Positions 23,367-33,498 are shown, counted from the first letter of the stretch. The stretch: DNA of 64,000 nt from CALAED01 sp036555725 (GCA_036555725.1 DATBKU010000101.1:62001-126000), one strand, 5' to 3'. A program made the numbers and translations. Notes: generated by a model from the sequence alone, not told the origin.

Positions 23367-26300
23367 TCACGTCGGGTTGCCGATGTTGAGCTCCGCGATG
23401 CGCATAAAGCCGGTCGACGTGCCTGGCGCCGGGCTGGTCAGGTCCAATCTGATCGTGGTCGTACGGACGGGATCGAAGGTGAGGGTCGTCGGCTGGTTGG
23501 ACGCGGTGGCCCGGTCGACCTGGAGGTTCTTGACGGGCACGAAGGCCTTGCCGTTCCAGTAGCTGACGCCGAACTGGGCGGGCAGGGCGTTGCTGCCGTC
23601 GACCGTGAACGACGCCTGCACCTGGCCGATCGTCTCGGCCGCCGGCCGCCGTACCGAGACCCATTCCGTGGCGTGGGCGCGGCTGATCGCCGGCAACAGC
23701 GCCGTGGCGGCCTTGTTGTAGAAGTTCGACCAGCCGGTGGCCAGGTTGCCGTCGAGCATGGCGGCGGGCAGGGTGTTCGGCGCGCCCGAGTAGCTCGCGT
23801 CCGCGGGCGACTGCTCGAGTGGTGTCTGCGCGGGCGGGTGGTAAGGGTCGGTGGCCGCCGGTGCCGGGCCGTGCGCAGGCGTCGCGGTGATCTTCGTGGT
23901 CGCCGTACGCAGCCCGGGACCGGAGGCGGTGACGGTGATGGGCCCGGCGTGCCCGGTCGACTGGACGATCGCCAGGGCCTTGCCGTTGAACGCCCGCCTG
24001 GTCGAGGCCTTGTAATTCTCGGCGCTCTCCTCCCGGCCGTTGTCCAGGCCGGCGAGCGTGCCGCCGGTGACCTTGAAGTCGATGGCGTTGTCGGCGCCGG
24101 GCACGGTCACACCGCGGCTGTCCACGACATCGACGTCGACGAACGACAGCGACCGGCCGTCGGCGGTGACGACCTTCTTGTCCGGGGTCAGCCGCAGGGT
24201 CCGGGGCGCGCCGGCCGTCTGCAGCTCGTCGGTCGCCACCACCTTGCCGTTCCGGCTGGCCCTGGCGACCAGGCGCCCGGGCGCGTACGGGACGTTCCAC
24301 GTCAGGTGCAGCTTGCCGGCGCTGCCGTTCGGGCTGGTGTAGCTGCCGGGGAACGGGCCGGACGTGACGTTCTTGTCGTCGCCGGTCGGCTCGGTCGTCT
24401 CGAGGTAGGGACGGCCGTCGGCCGTGGTCTTGTGGTCGAACTTCTGTACGCCGAGCGACTTGCCGTTGAGGAACAGCTCGACGGTGTCGACGTTGGCGTA
24501 CGCCCAGACCTGCACGGGCTCGCCCGGTTTGTGGTCGGTCCAGTTCATGGGCAGCAGGTGCACCATGGGGTCGTCGGTCCACTGGCTGCGGAACAGCCAG
24601 TACATGTCCTTCGGGAAGCCCGCGGTGTCGACGGCCCCGAAGAACGACGACTTGACGGGGAAGACGTTGTACGGCGTCGGCTCGCCGATGTAGTCGATGC
24701 CCGACCACAGGAACTCACCGGCGAAGAACGTCCGGTCGCGGTCCTTCTTCAGCCCGTACTCGCCGCTCATCGTCCACGAGGCCAGGTTGTTGTCGTAGGA
24801 GGACGTGCCGCGCTTGCCCGGGGTGTAGTTCTCCCCGGTGTTGAGCTGCTCGGGGTCCTGGTAGACGCCGCGCGTCGACTCCTCCGACGACGACTCCGAC
24901 TCGAAGAAGAACTTCGTCGGGTAGCGGGCGTGCAGGGCGTCGACGGAGCCGGCCGTGTTGTAGTTCAGGCCCATGCCGTCGAGGAGGTTCAGGATCTGGT
25001 CCTGCGCCGATCCGGGAGAGGGCACGCTGCGGTACTTGTCCGAGCCCATCACGATCGGACGGGTCGTGTCGATCGACTTCACGTCGGCGATGAGGCGCTG
25101 CGCGATCGGCACGCCCACGGACACGCTGGTCGAGTCGGGGATCTCGTTGCCGATCGACCACAGCACCACGGCCGGGGAGTTCTTGGCCGCGTTCACCATC
25201 TCCTTGACGTCGGCGTCGCTGTTCGCGTCGAAGAACCGGCCGTAGTCGAACTGCACCTTCGGGCGCCGCCAGGTGTCGAACGCCTCGACCATCATCACGA
25301 TGCCGAGCCGCTGACAGACGTCGATCATCTCGGGCGACGGCGGGTTGTGCGAGGTCCGGAACGCGTTGACCCCCATGCTCTTCATGATCTTCATCTGCCG
25401 TACGAGCGCGTCCCGGTTGATCGCCGCGCCCAGCGCGCCAAGGTCATGGTGCAGGTCGACGCCGTACAGCTTGGTGGGCCTGCCGTTGAGCAGGAAGCCG
25501 GCGTCCGGATCGAACGTGAACCAGCGGACACCGAACGTCGTCGTGGTCTCATCGACCGTACGGCCGCCGGCCTTGACCTGCGTGCGCACGGTGTAGAGGT
25601 ACGGGTGGTCGATCGACCACAGGGTCGGGTGGTTCAGCCGGATGTCGTCGGAGGCGGGCGACCCGCCGGCCGTGCCCGTCGCGGTGTGCGAGGCGACCGT
25701 ACGGCCCTTCGCGTCGCGGATCGTGGAGACCACGTCCACCGGCTGGCCGGCGCCGGCCACGCTCGTCTCGACATGCACTGTCGTGTAGCCGTCGGCGTAC
25801 GTGCTCTCGACGTTCGGCGTCGTGACGAACACGCCGTGCCGGGCCACGTGCACGGGGTCGGTGACGACGAGATGGACGTTGCGGTAGATGCCGCTGCCGG
25901 AGTACCACCGGCTGCTGGGCAGCTGGTTCTGCACCTTGACGGCGATGACGTTGGGCGTCTTGCCGTCGGTGTGCGCGAGGTCGGTCAGGTCGATGTTGAA
26001 CCCGGTGTAGCCGTACGGATGGTTGCCCGCGAGCTGCCCGTTCACATAGACGTAGGAGTCCATGTAGACGCCGTCGAACTCGACCGAGATCCGCTTGCCG
26101 GCCAGCGACGGCGGCAGGGTGAACGACTTGCGGTACCAGCCGAGGCCGCCCTGCAGGAACCCGGTGCCGCTGTTGGTCGACGCGGTGGCCGTCGGGTTCA
26201 GCTCGATGCTCCAGTCGTGCGGGAGGTTGACGCGCCGCCAGGCGGAGTCGTCGAAGCCGGGCTGATACGCATCAGCGTAAGCCCCAGACGGGTCGGTGAT

Positions 26301-26507
26301 GCCGTCCGGGTTGACCAGGGCGAACCGCCAGCCCTGGTCGAAGTCCTGGACCCGGGCGTCGGTGGCGCCCGGTGCCGGCCCGTGGCCGTGGGATGTCGCC
26401 GGTGCCGCGGCGCGCGCTCGTTGCGCGCCGAGGGCGGGGCCGAGCGCGAGAACGCAGACGAACGCCGCGAGCGCGGCAAGGCTTCTGTTGAGCAGTGTTC
26501 CGACCAT
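23367..26507 (-). CDS. Secreted GH2 beta-galactosidase-type glycosidase with C-terminal galactose-binding-like domain
   Basis: 1046 aa from the ATG at 26507 (GAGGA five bases upstream) with a signal peptide of about 33 residues. GH2 architecture: sugar-binding jelly roll (WRRVNLPHDWSIELN, GGLGWYRKSF, VYVNGQLAGNHPYGYTGF), immunoglobulin-like domain, then the TIM barrel with LYGVDLHHDLG, MGVNAFRTSHNPPSPEM and acid/base E455 in WSIGNEIPDS. The nucleophile probably lies in the ESESSSEES-RGVY segment, followed by FLWSGIDYIGEPTPY. A late Ig-like domain and a terminal F5/8C-like domain (about 900-1046, LPAAMLDGNLATGWSNFYN) follow. Divergent from the GH38 gene. Confidence 0.92.
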   Translation of the reverse strand: MVGTLLNRSLAALAAFVCVLALGPALGAQRARAAAPATSHGHGPAPGATDARVQDFDQGWRFALVNPDGITDPSGAYADAYQPGFDDSAWRRVNLPHDWSIELNPTATASTNSGTGFLQGGLGWYRKSFTLPPSLAGKRISVEFDGVYMDSYVYVNGQLAGNHPYGYTGFNIDLTDLAHTDGKTPNVIAVKVQNQLPSSRWYSGSGIYRNVHLVVTDPVHVARHGVFVTTPNVESTYADGYTTVHVETSVAGAGQPVDVVSTIRDAKGRTVASHTATGTAGGSPASDDIRLNHPTLWSIDHPYLYTVRTQVKAGGRTVDETTTTFGVRWFTFDPDAGFLLNGRPTKLYGVDLHHDLGALGAAINRDALVRQMKIMKSMGVNAFRTSHNPPSPEMIDVCQRLGIVMMVEAFDTWRRPKVQFDYGRFFDANSDADVKEMVNAAKNSPAVVLWSIGNEIPDSTSVSVGVPIAQRLIADVKSIDTTRPIVMGSDKYRSVPSPGSAQDQILNLLDGMGLNYNTAGSVDALHARYPTKFFFESESSSEESTRGVYQDPEQLNTGENYTPGKRGTSSYDNNLASWTMSGEYGLKKDRDRTFFAGEFLWSGIDYIGEPTPYNVFPVKSSFFGAVDTAGFPKDMYWLFRSQWTDDPMVHLLPMNWTDHKPGEPVQVWAYANVDTVELFLNGKSLGVQKFDHKTTADGRPYLETTEPTGDDKNVTSGPFPGSYTSPNGSAGKLHLTWNVPYAPGRLVARASRNGKVVATDELQTAGAPRTLRLTPDKKVVTADGRSLSFVDVDVVDSRGVTVPGADNAIDFKVTGGTLAGLDNGREESAENYKASTRRAFNGKALAIVQSTGHAGPITVTASGPGLRTATTKITATPAHGPAPAATDPYHPPAQTPLEQSPADASYSGAPNTLPAAMLDGNLATGWSNFYNKAATALLPAISRAHATEWVSVRRPAAETIGQVQASFTVDGSNALPAQFGVSYWNGKAFVPVKNLQVDRATASNQPTTLTFDPVRTTTIRLDLTSPAPGTSTGFMRIAELNIGNPT

Positions 26508-26657
26508 GGGTTCCTCGCCGCCCGCTACTCGACAATAACCAACAGAAAGCAGCAAGATCGAACAAGCCTCGTTATCGTCCGCCCAGATCATCGGGCTGTC
26601 AATGGGCGTTTCATTTTTGCCATCCTGGCAGCGGGTGAACTTCGGAGAGGGGTACGG
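26508..26657. promoter_or_regulatory. Divergent GH2/GH38 promoter region
   Basis: 150 bp, comparatively A/T-rich. Inverted half-sites GACAATAAC (26531-26539) and GTTATCGTC (26571-26579) match in 8 of 9 positions and could bind a sugar-responsive repressor shared by both glycosidase genes. The GH38 ribosome binding site GGAGAGGGG is at the right end. Confidence 0.4.
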
Positions 26658-29600
26658 ATGCGGATCACGGCCGTCGAGTCCACCGACCTGTTCGTCGGGT
26701 CGGCGCAGAGCCCGTGTCAGGTCGTGCGGGTGACGCTGACCGGCGCGCCGACCGGCCCGGTCCGCGTGCAGGTGGCGGGGCCCGCCGTGTCGACTCCGGA
26801 GCCCGAGGTCGTGCCGGCCCTGCCGGACGGCGAGGAGCGGGTGGTGGAGGTCGGCGTGGCGGTGGCCGCCCCGGCCGCCGAGGGCGCGACGCGACGCGTG
26901 ACCGCCCTCGCCGAAGCCGAGGGCGAACGGGTCACCGCCGAGGCCGAGATCGAGGTCGCGGCGACCGGGTGGACGATGTGGATGGTCTCGCACTTCCACT
27001 ACGACCCCGTCTGGTGGAACACCCAGGCCGGCTTCACGGAGACCTGGTACGACCTGCCCGCCGCCGAGGGGCTGCGGCCGCCCGTCGTCAAGACCGCCTT
27101 CGACCTCGTCCGCGCGCACCTCGACGCCGCCCGGCACGACCCCGACTACCGGTTCGTGCTGGCGGAGCTCGACTACCTGAAGCCGCACTGGGACGCGTTT
27201 CCGGAGGACCGGGCCGACCTGCGCCGGTTCCTCCGCGAAGGCCGGGTCGAGCTGGTCGGCGGCAACTACAACGAGGCCAACGGCAACCTGACGCATCCGG
27301 AACAGGCGATCCGCAACGCGGTCCACGGCATCGGGTACCAGCGCGACGTGGTCGGAGGCGATCCGCGGTCGGCCTGGATGCTCGACGTCTTCGGGCACGA
27401 CCCGGCCTACCCCGGGCTGATGGCCGACGCGGGGCTCGACTCCAGCGCCTGGGCGCGCGGACCGTTCCACATGTGGGGGCCGAACCGGCACGTCGGCGAC
27501 AACACCCGCATGCAGTTCCCGAGCGAGTTCGAGTGGATCTCACCGACCGGGCGCGGGCTGCTCACCAGCTACATGACCAACCATTACGGCGCGGGCTGGG
27601 ACATCGACAACCGGGCCGGCACCCTCGACGAGGCGCTGGCGGAGGCGTACCGGCAGTTCAGCGAGCTCAAGCCGGTCGCGGCGACGCGCAACGTGCTGCT
27701 GCCGGTCGGCGCCGACCACGTGGTGCCGTCGCGATGGTGCACCGAGATCCATCGAGCCTGGGCCAAGCGGTACGTCTGGCCGCGCTTCCAGACCGCCGTG
27801 CCGCGCGACTTCTTCGCCGCCGTACGGGCCGAGCCGGGCATCTCCTTTAGCCCGCAGACCCGCGACATGAACCCGGTCTACACCGGCTGCGACGTGTCGT
27901 ACATCGACACCAAGCAGGCCCAGCGCGCCGCCGAGGTGGCCGTGCTCGACGGTGAGCGGCTGGCCACCTTGGCCGCGCTCCTCGACGGAGCGAGGTATCC
28001 GAGCGAGGCGCTCGACAAGGCGTGGCGGCTGCTGGCCTTCGGCGCGCACCACGACGCCATCACCGGAAGCGAGTCCGACCAGGTGTACCTCGACCTCCTC
28101 GGCGGCTGGCGGGAGGCGTACGAGCTGGGAACCGCGGTGCGCGGGGCGGCGATCGAGCGCATCGCGGCGCACGCCGACACCGATGGACCGGGGCGGCCAC
28201 ACGGACCGGGGCGGCCGATCGTCGCGGTCAACACGCTGTCGTGGACGCGTGACGGCATCACGACGGTGGAGCTGTCCTACCCGCCGGGCGCGACGACCGG
28301 GGTCGAGGTGCGCGACGACAACGGCGATGTGGTGCCGTCGGTCGCGGACGGTGTGTGGCGGCACCCCGACGGCACCGTGGGGCTGCTGACCTTGACGTTC
28401 CTGGCCCGTGACGTGCCGTCGCTCGGCTTCCGTACGTACTGGGTGGTCAATGCCGCCGACGTGCCCGCCTGGAGCGGCGTCGACGGCGTCGCGGCCGAGA
28501 ACGAGACGTTCCGGGTGGCGGCCGACCCGGCGCGCGGCGGCGCGCTCGCGCGGATCACCGATCTCCGCACCGGGCGCGAGGTGCTGCGCCCCGGCGGGCT
28601 GGGCGGGCAGCTGGTGCTGCAGGAGGAGTACCCCACGCATCCGGTGTGGGGTGAGGGCCCGTGGCACCTGCTGCCGAAGGGGCCCGGCCGTGGTCCGGCG
28701 GCGGCGACGGTCCGGGCCGAGACGTGCCCGATCGGCAGCCGCATCGTGGCCGAGACGGCGTGGTCGGGCGGGCTCCGCGTCACGCAGGAGGTCCTGCTGT
28801 GGCACGGCGTCGATCGCATCGACTTCCGCGCCCATGTCGACGGCTCGATCGGGCAGGATCACCTGCTGCGGGTCAGGTTCGACGCCGACCTGCCGGGCGC
28901 CAAGCCGGTGGCGGAGGTCGGCTTCGCGGCCATCGGCCGCTCGTTCGGCTTCCCCAACTCCGACGCCGGCCCGAGCCTCTGGACGCTGGAGACGCCGGTG
29001 CACACCTGGGCCGGGCTCAGCGCGCCCGTCCGGCTCGCGCTGCCGGATGGGCGGCACCACGCGATCGGCGTCGCCGAGGTGATCGCACCGGACGGCGGCA
29101 CGGGCCGGCACGCCGCCGAGATCCGCGCGCTGCTGGCCGCGCTGGCCGCGCAGGGCGTGACCGCCACCTGCACGTCGGCGGACGGACCTCGGTACGGCTC
29201 GCTCGACGTCGACTCCAACTTCCCGGACGTACGGATCGTCCTCGGGGCCGGCGCCTTTACAGTCGAGCCGCCGATCGAGGAGGCGCTGGCCCGGCACGGC
29301 CGGGTGCTGGTGCCGCCCGCCCGGCCGCTGACCGAGACCCTGGTGCCCGACGCGGACGTGCGCGGCCGGCGCGACCTGCCCGTTTTCATCGTGGCCGGCG
29401 ACGACCTCACCCGGCCCACCACCTCATCCGATACCGCCCTGGGCGCGGCGATCCGCGCGCTGACCGACGACCTGGCCGACGCGGTCGTCGAGGTGCCGTA
29501 CGGCGACACCCTGGAGCCGGTCGCCGACTACTCGATCGGCCTGCTCAACCAGGGAACCCCGAGCTTCGTGGCGGACGCCGACGGGTCGCTGTACCTGTCG

Positions 29601-30908
29601 CTGATGCGGGCCTGCAGCGCCTGGCCGTGCGGGGTCTGGCTCGACGGCGAGAAACGTACGGTCCCCGACGGATCCAGCTTCGCCTGGCAGCACTGGACCC
29701 ACACCTTCGCCTACAGCCTCGTCGCCGGCCCCGGCGACTGGCGGCGGGCGGGCTTCGTACGGTCCGGGGCGGAGTACAACCACGCCGTGCTGACGACGGC
29801 GACCGAACCGCATGCGGGCGAGCTGCCGTCCCGTGCCGCACTCGGCTCGGTGGAGCCGCCGAGTGTGCTGCTCACCGCGCTCAAGCCGTACGGCAACCCG
29901 ATCGCGTCGGCGCTCCCCGGCGGGGCCGGGCCGGCGGACGGCGTCACGTTGCGGCTGTACGAGTCCGCCGGACGGCCTGCCACGGCCCGGGTAAGCCTGG
30001 GCACCGGTCTCGCCGACCCGCACGTCAGCGACGTCGTCGAGCGAGAAACGGCGGGCGGCCGTCCGGCGCTGACCGACGACGCGGAGATCACAGTGGACCT
30101 GTCCCCCGCCGACGTCGTCACGCTGGCCGCGCGCCCGGGACCGCTGCGTGATCATGGTACGGACCCCGCGGTGGTCACCGGGCCGACGGCCGAGCCGGTG
30201 CAGCCGGTGTTCGGGCGGTACTGGCTGCACAACAAGGGCCCGGCGCCGATCGGATACCTCCCGGTCAGTGTGCACCTGTCCCCCACGGCCGTACGGCTTC
30301 CCGGGCCGGGCGACGCCGCCCCGCTGCGGGTAACGGTGGCCTGCTCCGGCGAGCCGGCGACCGGGCGGGTCGAGCTGAGCGTGCCATCCGGCCTCGTGGT
30401 CGACGCGCCGCCGCCGGCGTACGATCTCGCGGCGGGTGAACACGCCGAGTTCGCGCTGACGGTCCGATCCGACGGCGGCGCGCCGGGCACGTACTTCATC
30501 GCCGCCGCCATCCGCGACACGCTCGGCCAGACGATCGAGGATGTCGTCGCGGTCGCGGTCGGTCCCGGCGAGGTCGGCGAGCTGCTCGACGTGGCGTACG
30601 GGCCGGACGGTCTGGCGCTGCCGCCCGGCGGGCACGGCGAGCTCGTGGTCCGCCTGGACAACCGCGCGCGCAGCGAGATCCGCGGCGAGGCCCAACTGCT
30701 CAGCCCGTACGGCACGTGGGGCACGGACCTGCACATCGCCCCGTGGACGCAGGGCTTCACGGTCGCGCCCGGCGACGGCGCCGAGCTGCGGTACGCCGTC
30801 GGCGTGCCGGCCACGGCGCGGCCCGGCGGCCACTGGTGGGCCCTGGTCAAGGTCGCCTACTTCGGGCGCCTGCACTACACCAGGGCGATCCCGATCGAGA
30901 TCGCCTAG
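26658..30908 (+). CDS. GH38-family alpha-mannosidase-type glycosidase (1416 aa)
   Basis: The start at 26658 follows GGAGAGGGG; no signal peptide is evident, so it is probably cytoplasmic. The GH38 catalytic domain begins near residue 105 with the zinc-binding SHFHYDPVWWNTQ, and has nucleophile D243 in WMLDVFGHDPAYP, MWGPNRHVGDN, and FGAHHDAITGSESDQVY near residue 460. A long beta-sandwich C-terminal region follows (GLLTLTFLARDVPSLGFRTY; WHGVDRIDFRAHVDG), then extra beta domains from about residue 1180 (VQPVFGRYWLHNKGPAPIGY) that end in Ig-like folds. It is longer than classical GH38 enzymes of about 1000 aa; specificity for mannose is inferred from family only. Confidence 0.88.
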   Translation: MRITAVESTDLFVGSAQSPCQVVRVTLTGAPTGPVRVQVAGPAVSTPEPEVVPALPDGEERVVEVGVAVAAPAAEGATRRVTALAEAEGERVTAEAEIEVAATGWTMWMVSHFHYDPVWWNTQAGFTETWYDLPAAEGLRPPVVKTAFDLVRAHLDAARHDPDYRFVLAELDYLKPHWDAFPEDRADLRRFLREGRVELVGGNYNEANGNLTHPEQAIRNAVHGIGYQRDVVGGDPRSAWMLDVFGHDPAYPGLMADAGLDSSAWARGPFHMWGPNRHVGDNTRMQFPSEFEWISPTGRGLLTSYMTNHYGAGWDIDNRAGTLDEALAEAYRQFSELKPVAATRNVLLPVGADHVVPSRWCTEIHRAWAKRYVWPRFQTAVPRDFFAAVRAEPGISFSPQTRDMNPVYTGCDVSYIDTKQAQRAAEVAVLDGERLATLAALLDGARYPSEALDKAWRLLAFGAHHDAITGSESDQVYLDLLGGWREAYELGTAVRGAAIERIAAHADTDGPGRPHGPGRPIVAVNTLSWTRDGITTVELSYPPGATTGVEVRDDNGDVVPSVADGVWRHPDGTVGLLTLTFLARDVPSLGFRTYWVVNAADVPAWSGVDGVAAENETFRVAADPARGGALARITDLRTGREVLRPGGLGGQLVLQEEYPTHPVWGEGPWHLLPKGPGRGPAAATVRAETCPIGSRIVAETAWSGGLRVTQEVLLWHGVDRIDFRAHVDGSIGQDHLLRVRFDADLPGAKPVAEVGFAAIGRSFGFPNSDAGPSLWTLETPVHTWAGLSAPVRLALPDGRHHAIGVAEVIAPDGGTGRHAAEIRALLAALAAQGVTATCTSADGPRYGSLDVDSNFPDVRIVLGAGAFTVEPPIEEALARHGRVLVPPARPLTETLVPDADVRGRRDLPVFIVAGDDLTRPTTSSDTALGAAIRALTDDLADAVVEVPYGDTLEPVADYSIGLLNQGTPSFVADADGSLYLSLMRACSAWPCGVWLDGEKRTVPDGSSFAWQHWTHTFAYSLVAGPGDWRRAGFVRSGAEYNHAVLTTATEPHAGELPSRAALGSVEPPSVLLTALKPYGNPIASALPGGAGPADGVTLRLYESAGRPATARVSLGTGLADPHVSDVVERETAGGRPALTDDAEITVDLSPADVVTLAARPGPLRDHGTDPAVVTGPTAEPVQPVFGRYWLHNKGPAPIGYLPVSVHLSPTAVRLPGPGDAAPLRVTVACSGEPATGRVELSVPSGLVVDAPPPAYDLAAGEHAEFALTVRSDGGAPGTYFIAAAIRDTLGQTIEDVVAVAVGPGEVGELLDVAYGPDGLALPPGGHGELVVRLDNRARSEIRGEAQLLSPYGTWGTDLHIAPWTQGFTVAPGDGAELRYAVGVPATARPGGHWWALVKVAYFGRLHYTRAIPIEIA

Positions 30909-31067
30909 GCCGGCTCTGGCAGCCGTTCCGGACGTACGGCTGAAGGACCCCGGTCACGGGTCGGCGGGCTTCATATCGGTGTCATGACGGCTTCAAATGC
31001 GGCGCCGCGGAAGCTCGGCTGCGACGAGCGGTTGACGCGGAGTCAGCGGGATGTTGCCGTGGGACGC

Positions 31068-31730
31068 ATGAGCGACCGAATCGCCGCGGATCTGGTGCGC
31101 TCGGCGCAGCAGGAGATCTCCGCCGCACCCCCGCCGAATCGCTTTCTCGACCTCCTCGAGGCCGGTCAGGTGCCCCGCGACCGGCTGACCGCGCTCGCCG
31201 GCGAGGAGTACCGCATCGTCAGCAGCGACCGGCGCAGCTTCGCCCTGCTGGCCTCCCGGTTCCCCGACCCGCCGGCGGGCGACGTCTTCTTGATGCTGGC
31301 CGGCGGGGAGGGGGAGGCGCTGCGCCTGCTCGCGGCGTACGCCGACGCGCTCGGCTGGGGCGAGAAGGAACTGCGGGCCTACCGCCCGCGGCCGTTCGCG
31401 CAGGCGTACCCGGCGTACCTCGCCTGGAGCGCGCTGTCCGGCACCCGCGCCGGCGTCGCGGTCGCGATGCTGGCCAACTTCGGGGAGTGGGGCGGGTACT
31501 GCGCCCGCGCCGCCGACGCGCTGCGGGCCCGGTACGACCTGTCGGAGGAGGCCGTGGCGTTCTTCCGCTTCTTCGCGGAGCTCCCGCCGGGCTTCACCGA
31601 GCAGGCCACGGCCATCGTCGCCGCCGGGCTCGCGGATGGCGACGATCCGGACGAGGCCCTGCACGCCGCCCGCCTGATGCACGCGTACGAGCTGGCGTTC
31701 TGGGACTCGCTCGCCGAGGGACTGGGATGA
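31068..31730 (+). CDS. TenA-like (heme-oxygenase-fold) protein
   Basis: 220 aa from the ATG at 31068; an upstream in-frame ATG at 30984 lacks a ribosome binding site. All-helical TenA/PqqC fold: NRFLDLLEAGQVPRDRLTAL, EEYRIVSSDRRSFALLASRF, MLANFGEWGGYCARAADALR, LMHAYELAFWDSLAEG. Where thiaminase II has its active-site Cys (LLPC-W), this protein reads MLANFGEW, so the usual aminopyrimidine hydrolase residue is absent. ATGA overlap with an NCS1 permease suggests a salvage pair; no TPP riboswitch was recognised upstream. Confidence 0.75.
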   Translation: MSDRIAADLVRSAQQEISAAPPPNRFLDLLEAGQVPRDRLTALAGEEYRIVSSDRRSFALLASRFPDPPAGDVFLMLAGGEGEALRLLAAYADALGWGEKELRAYRPRPFAQAYPAYLAWSALSGTRAGVAVAMLANFGEWGGYCARAADALRARYDLSEEAVAFFRFFAELPPGFTEQATAIVAAGLADGDDPDEALHAARLMHAYELAFWDSLAEGLG

Positions 31731-33175
31731 CCGCCCAGGGCTCCTCGGCCTCCCCGGCGTCCCACGCGGCGCCACGCGGCGAGTTCACCCGCGCGGAGCT
31801 CGAGAAGGAGCTGCTGCACGACTACTCGACGAGCACGACCGGTGTGGTCCCGCTGTCCCAGCGACGCTCGCGGTACCACTTCCTCGCGCTCTGGGTCACG
31901 CTGGCCGCCGGGTTCACCTACCTCTTCCTCGGCTTCCAGTACCACGATGCGGGCTACTCGCTGCCCAAGGCGGTCGGCGCGGGTGCGCTCGGCGCGGTGT
32001 GCTACCTGGCGTACGCCCTGCCGGCCGCCTACCTCGGCTCGACGACGGGCCAGACGCACGCGCTGCTGACCCGGTCCATCTTCGGTGTCGTCGGCTCGGT
32101 CATCGTGTCGCTGCTGCTGATCGGCGTCGCGGCCGGCTGGACGGCGTTCGCCTTCAACCTGCTCGCCACTATGTACGACGGGCTCTTCTCCTGGGGCCAC
32201 ATCGTGCTGATCAGCGTGCTGCTGGCCCTGGTCGGCATCGTCAACAACCTGTTCGGCTTCACCGGCATCACGGCCTTCGCGCGTTACCTGGTCGCCCCGG
32301 TGATGATCGTCTGGGTGCTCTACCTGGTCATCAAGGGCTTCACCGACGTCTCCGTGAGCACCGTCCCCAAGGGCACGACCTCCCTGCCGCTGCTGACCGG
32401 CATCGGCGTCGCCATCGGCTCGGTCATGTGGGGCAACGAGCCCGACACCTGGCGGTACGGCCGGCCTCGCTTCCTGTGGCCGCTGCCGCCGTACGTCGTC
32501 GCGCTCGCCGTCGGCCTCGTGCTGTTCGTGACCGGCGGCTGGATGATGGCCGAGCTGTCCGGCGCCGGGCCCTTCGACTTCGGGCCCGCCTTCAAGTACA
32601 CCGTCGAGTACTCGCTCTTCGGCGCGCTCTGGCTCGGCGCGATCGTCGCCACGGTCCTGCAGGTGGCCATCAACGACGGCAACTACTACGAGATGATCAA
32701 CGGCGGCCAGAACGTCGTGGGTCACGCACGGGGCTGGAAGCGCTGGTACACCTGCCTGATCATGGCCGTCATCGCCGCGCTCGTCACGTATTGGTTCCCG
32801 CACATCGAGAACGGCTTCTTCAAGGTCGCCGGCTGGTCGGCGGTCGCCCTCCCGTGCGCCACCGTCGTCATGTGCGCCGACCGCTTCCTGCTGCCCCGCC
32901 TGCTGGGCGTCAGCCGCCCGGTCGACGACATCCCGCCCTGGCGGTCCGCGGCCCTCGGCAACTGGCCGGCGATCATCGCCGTCGTAGTCGCGGTCCTCTT
33001 CGGCGCCTGGGGCCTGATGCTCTTCCCCGGTCAGTCGTCGGCGCCGTCCCTCGGCCTCGTCCCGGTGGAGGCCTGGCTGCTGGCCGGCGTCCTCTACCTC
33101 GTCCTCGCCGCCGTCGCCGTCCGTCTGCCCAACGCCCGCCCACTCCTCGGCTTCCCCTACCACCTCCGTCGTTGA
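31727..33175 (+). CDS. NCS1-family cytosine/purine/HMP permease
   Basis: 482 aa with about 12 transmembrane helices; starts inside the TenA-like stop (ATGA). The N-terminal STTGVVPLSQRRSRYHFLAL precedes TM1 as in NCS1 carriers; TRSIFGVVGSVIVSLLLIG and GNEPDTWRYGRP are further family-like stretches. Members import cytosine, purines, hydantoins or, when next to tenA, the thiamine pyrimidine HMP (CytX type). Pairing with a TenA-fold protein makes a pyrimidine-like substrate most likely. Confidence 0.85.
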   Translation: MTAQGSSASPASHAAPRGEFTRAELEKELLHDYSTSTTGVVPLSQRRSRYHFLALWVTLAAGFTYLFLGFQYHDAGYSLPKAVGAGALGAVCYLAYALPAAYLGSTTGQTHALLTRSIFGVVGSVIVSLLLIGVAAGWTAFAFNLLATMYDGLFSWGHIVLISVLLALVGIVNNLFGFTGITAFARYLVAPVMIVWVLYLVIKGFTDVSVSTVPKGTTSLPLLTGIGVAIGSVMWGNEPDTWRYGRPRFLWPLPPYVVALAVGLVLFVTGGWMMAELSGAGPFDFGPAFKYTVEYSLFGALWLGAIVATVLQVAINDGNYYEMINGGQNVVGHARGWKRWYTCLIMAVIAALVTYWFPHIENGFFKVAGWSAVALPCATVVMCADRFLLPRLLGVSRPVDDIPPWRSAALGNWPAIIAVVVAVLFGAWGLMLFPGQSSAPSLGLVPVEAWLLAGVLYLVLAAVAVRLPNARPLLGFPYHLRR

Positions 33176-33235
33176 CCCTCGTCCGGCCGTACGCGAGCGA
33201 CGGGCGTTCTGGGGCAGGCCGTCGGGAGCCCGCGG

Positions 33236-33475
33236 CTAGCCGACCTCGCGGCGCTCTCCGGCGGCGAGCAGGGACAGCACGGCCATCGCGTCGTGGTCGC
33301 TGCTGCCGGGCGCGGCCTGGTAGACCGTCATCCGCTGGCCGTCCGTGGGCCAGGCCCTCTGGATTGGCGCCGAGTACGTCGCTGGTCCGGCTCAGCACAT
33401 AGGCGGGACACGGCCGTACGGTCTCGAGGAGCCGGCGGATTCCCGGGCGTACGGCGCGCCGCGCAGGAGCCCGCC
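33236..33475 (-). pseudogene. Relic of an XRE/MmyB-type regulator (ligand-binding domain)
   Basis: The minus strand reads RPGIRRLLETVRPCPAYVLS then SDVLGANPEGLA, the start of an MmyB-like domain. It switches frame to MTVYQAAPGSSDHDAMAVLS and a stop at 33236, the domain's extreme C-terminus. The middle 100 or so residues and the HTH are missing, so this is a decayed, internally deleted gene. Confidence 0.6.
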
Positions 33476-33498
33476 GCGGCGCGATCCGCCCGGCGCCG

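Noticed and set aside
30909..31067. Possible TPP riboswitch upstream of the TenA-like gene
   Set aside because: The CTGAGA and other conserved thi-box elements are absent.
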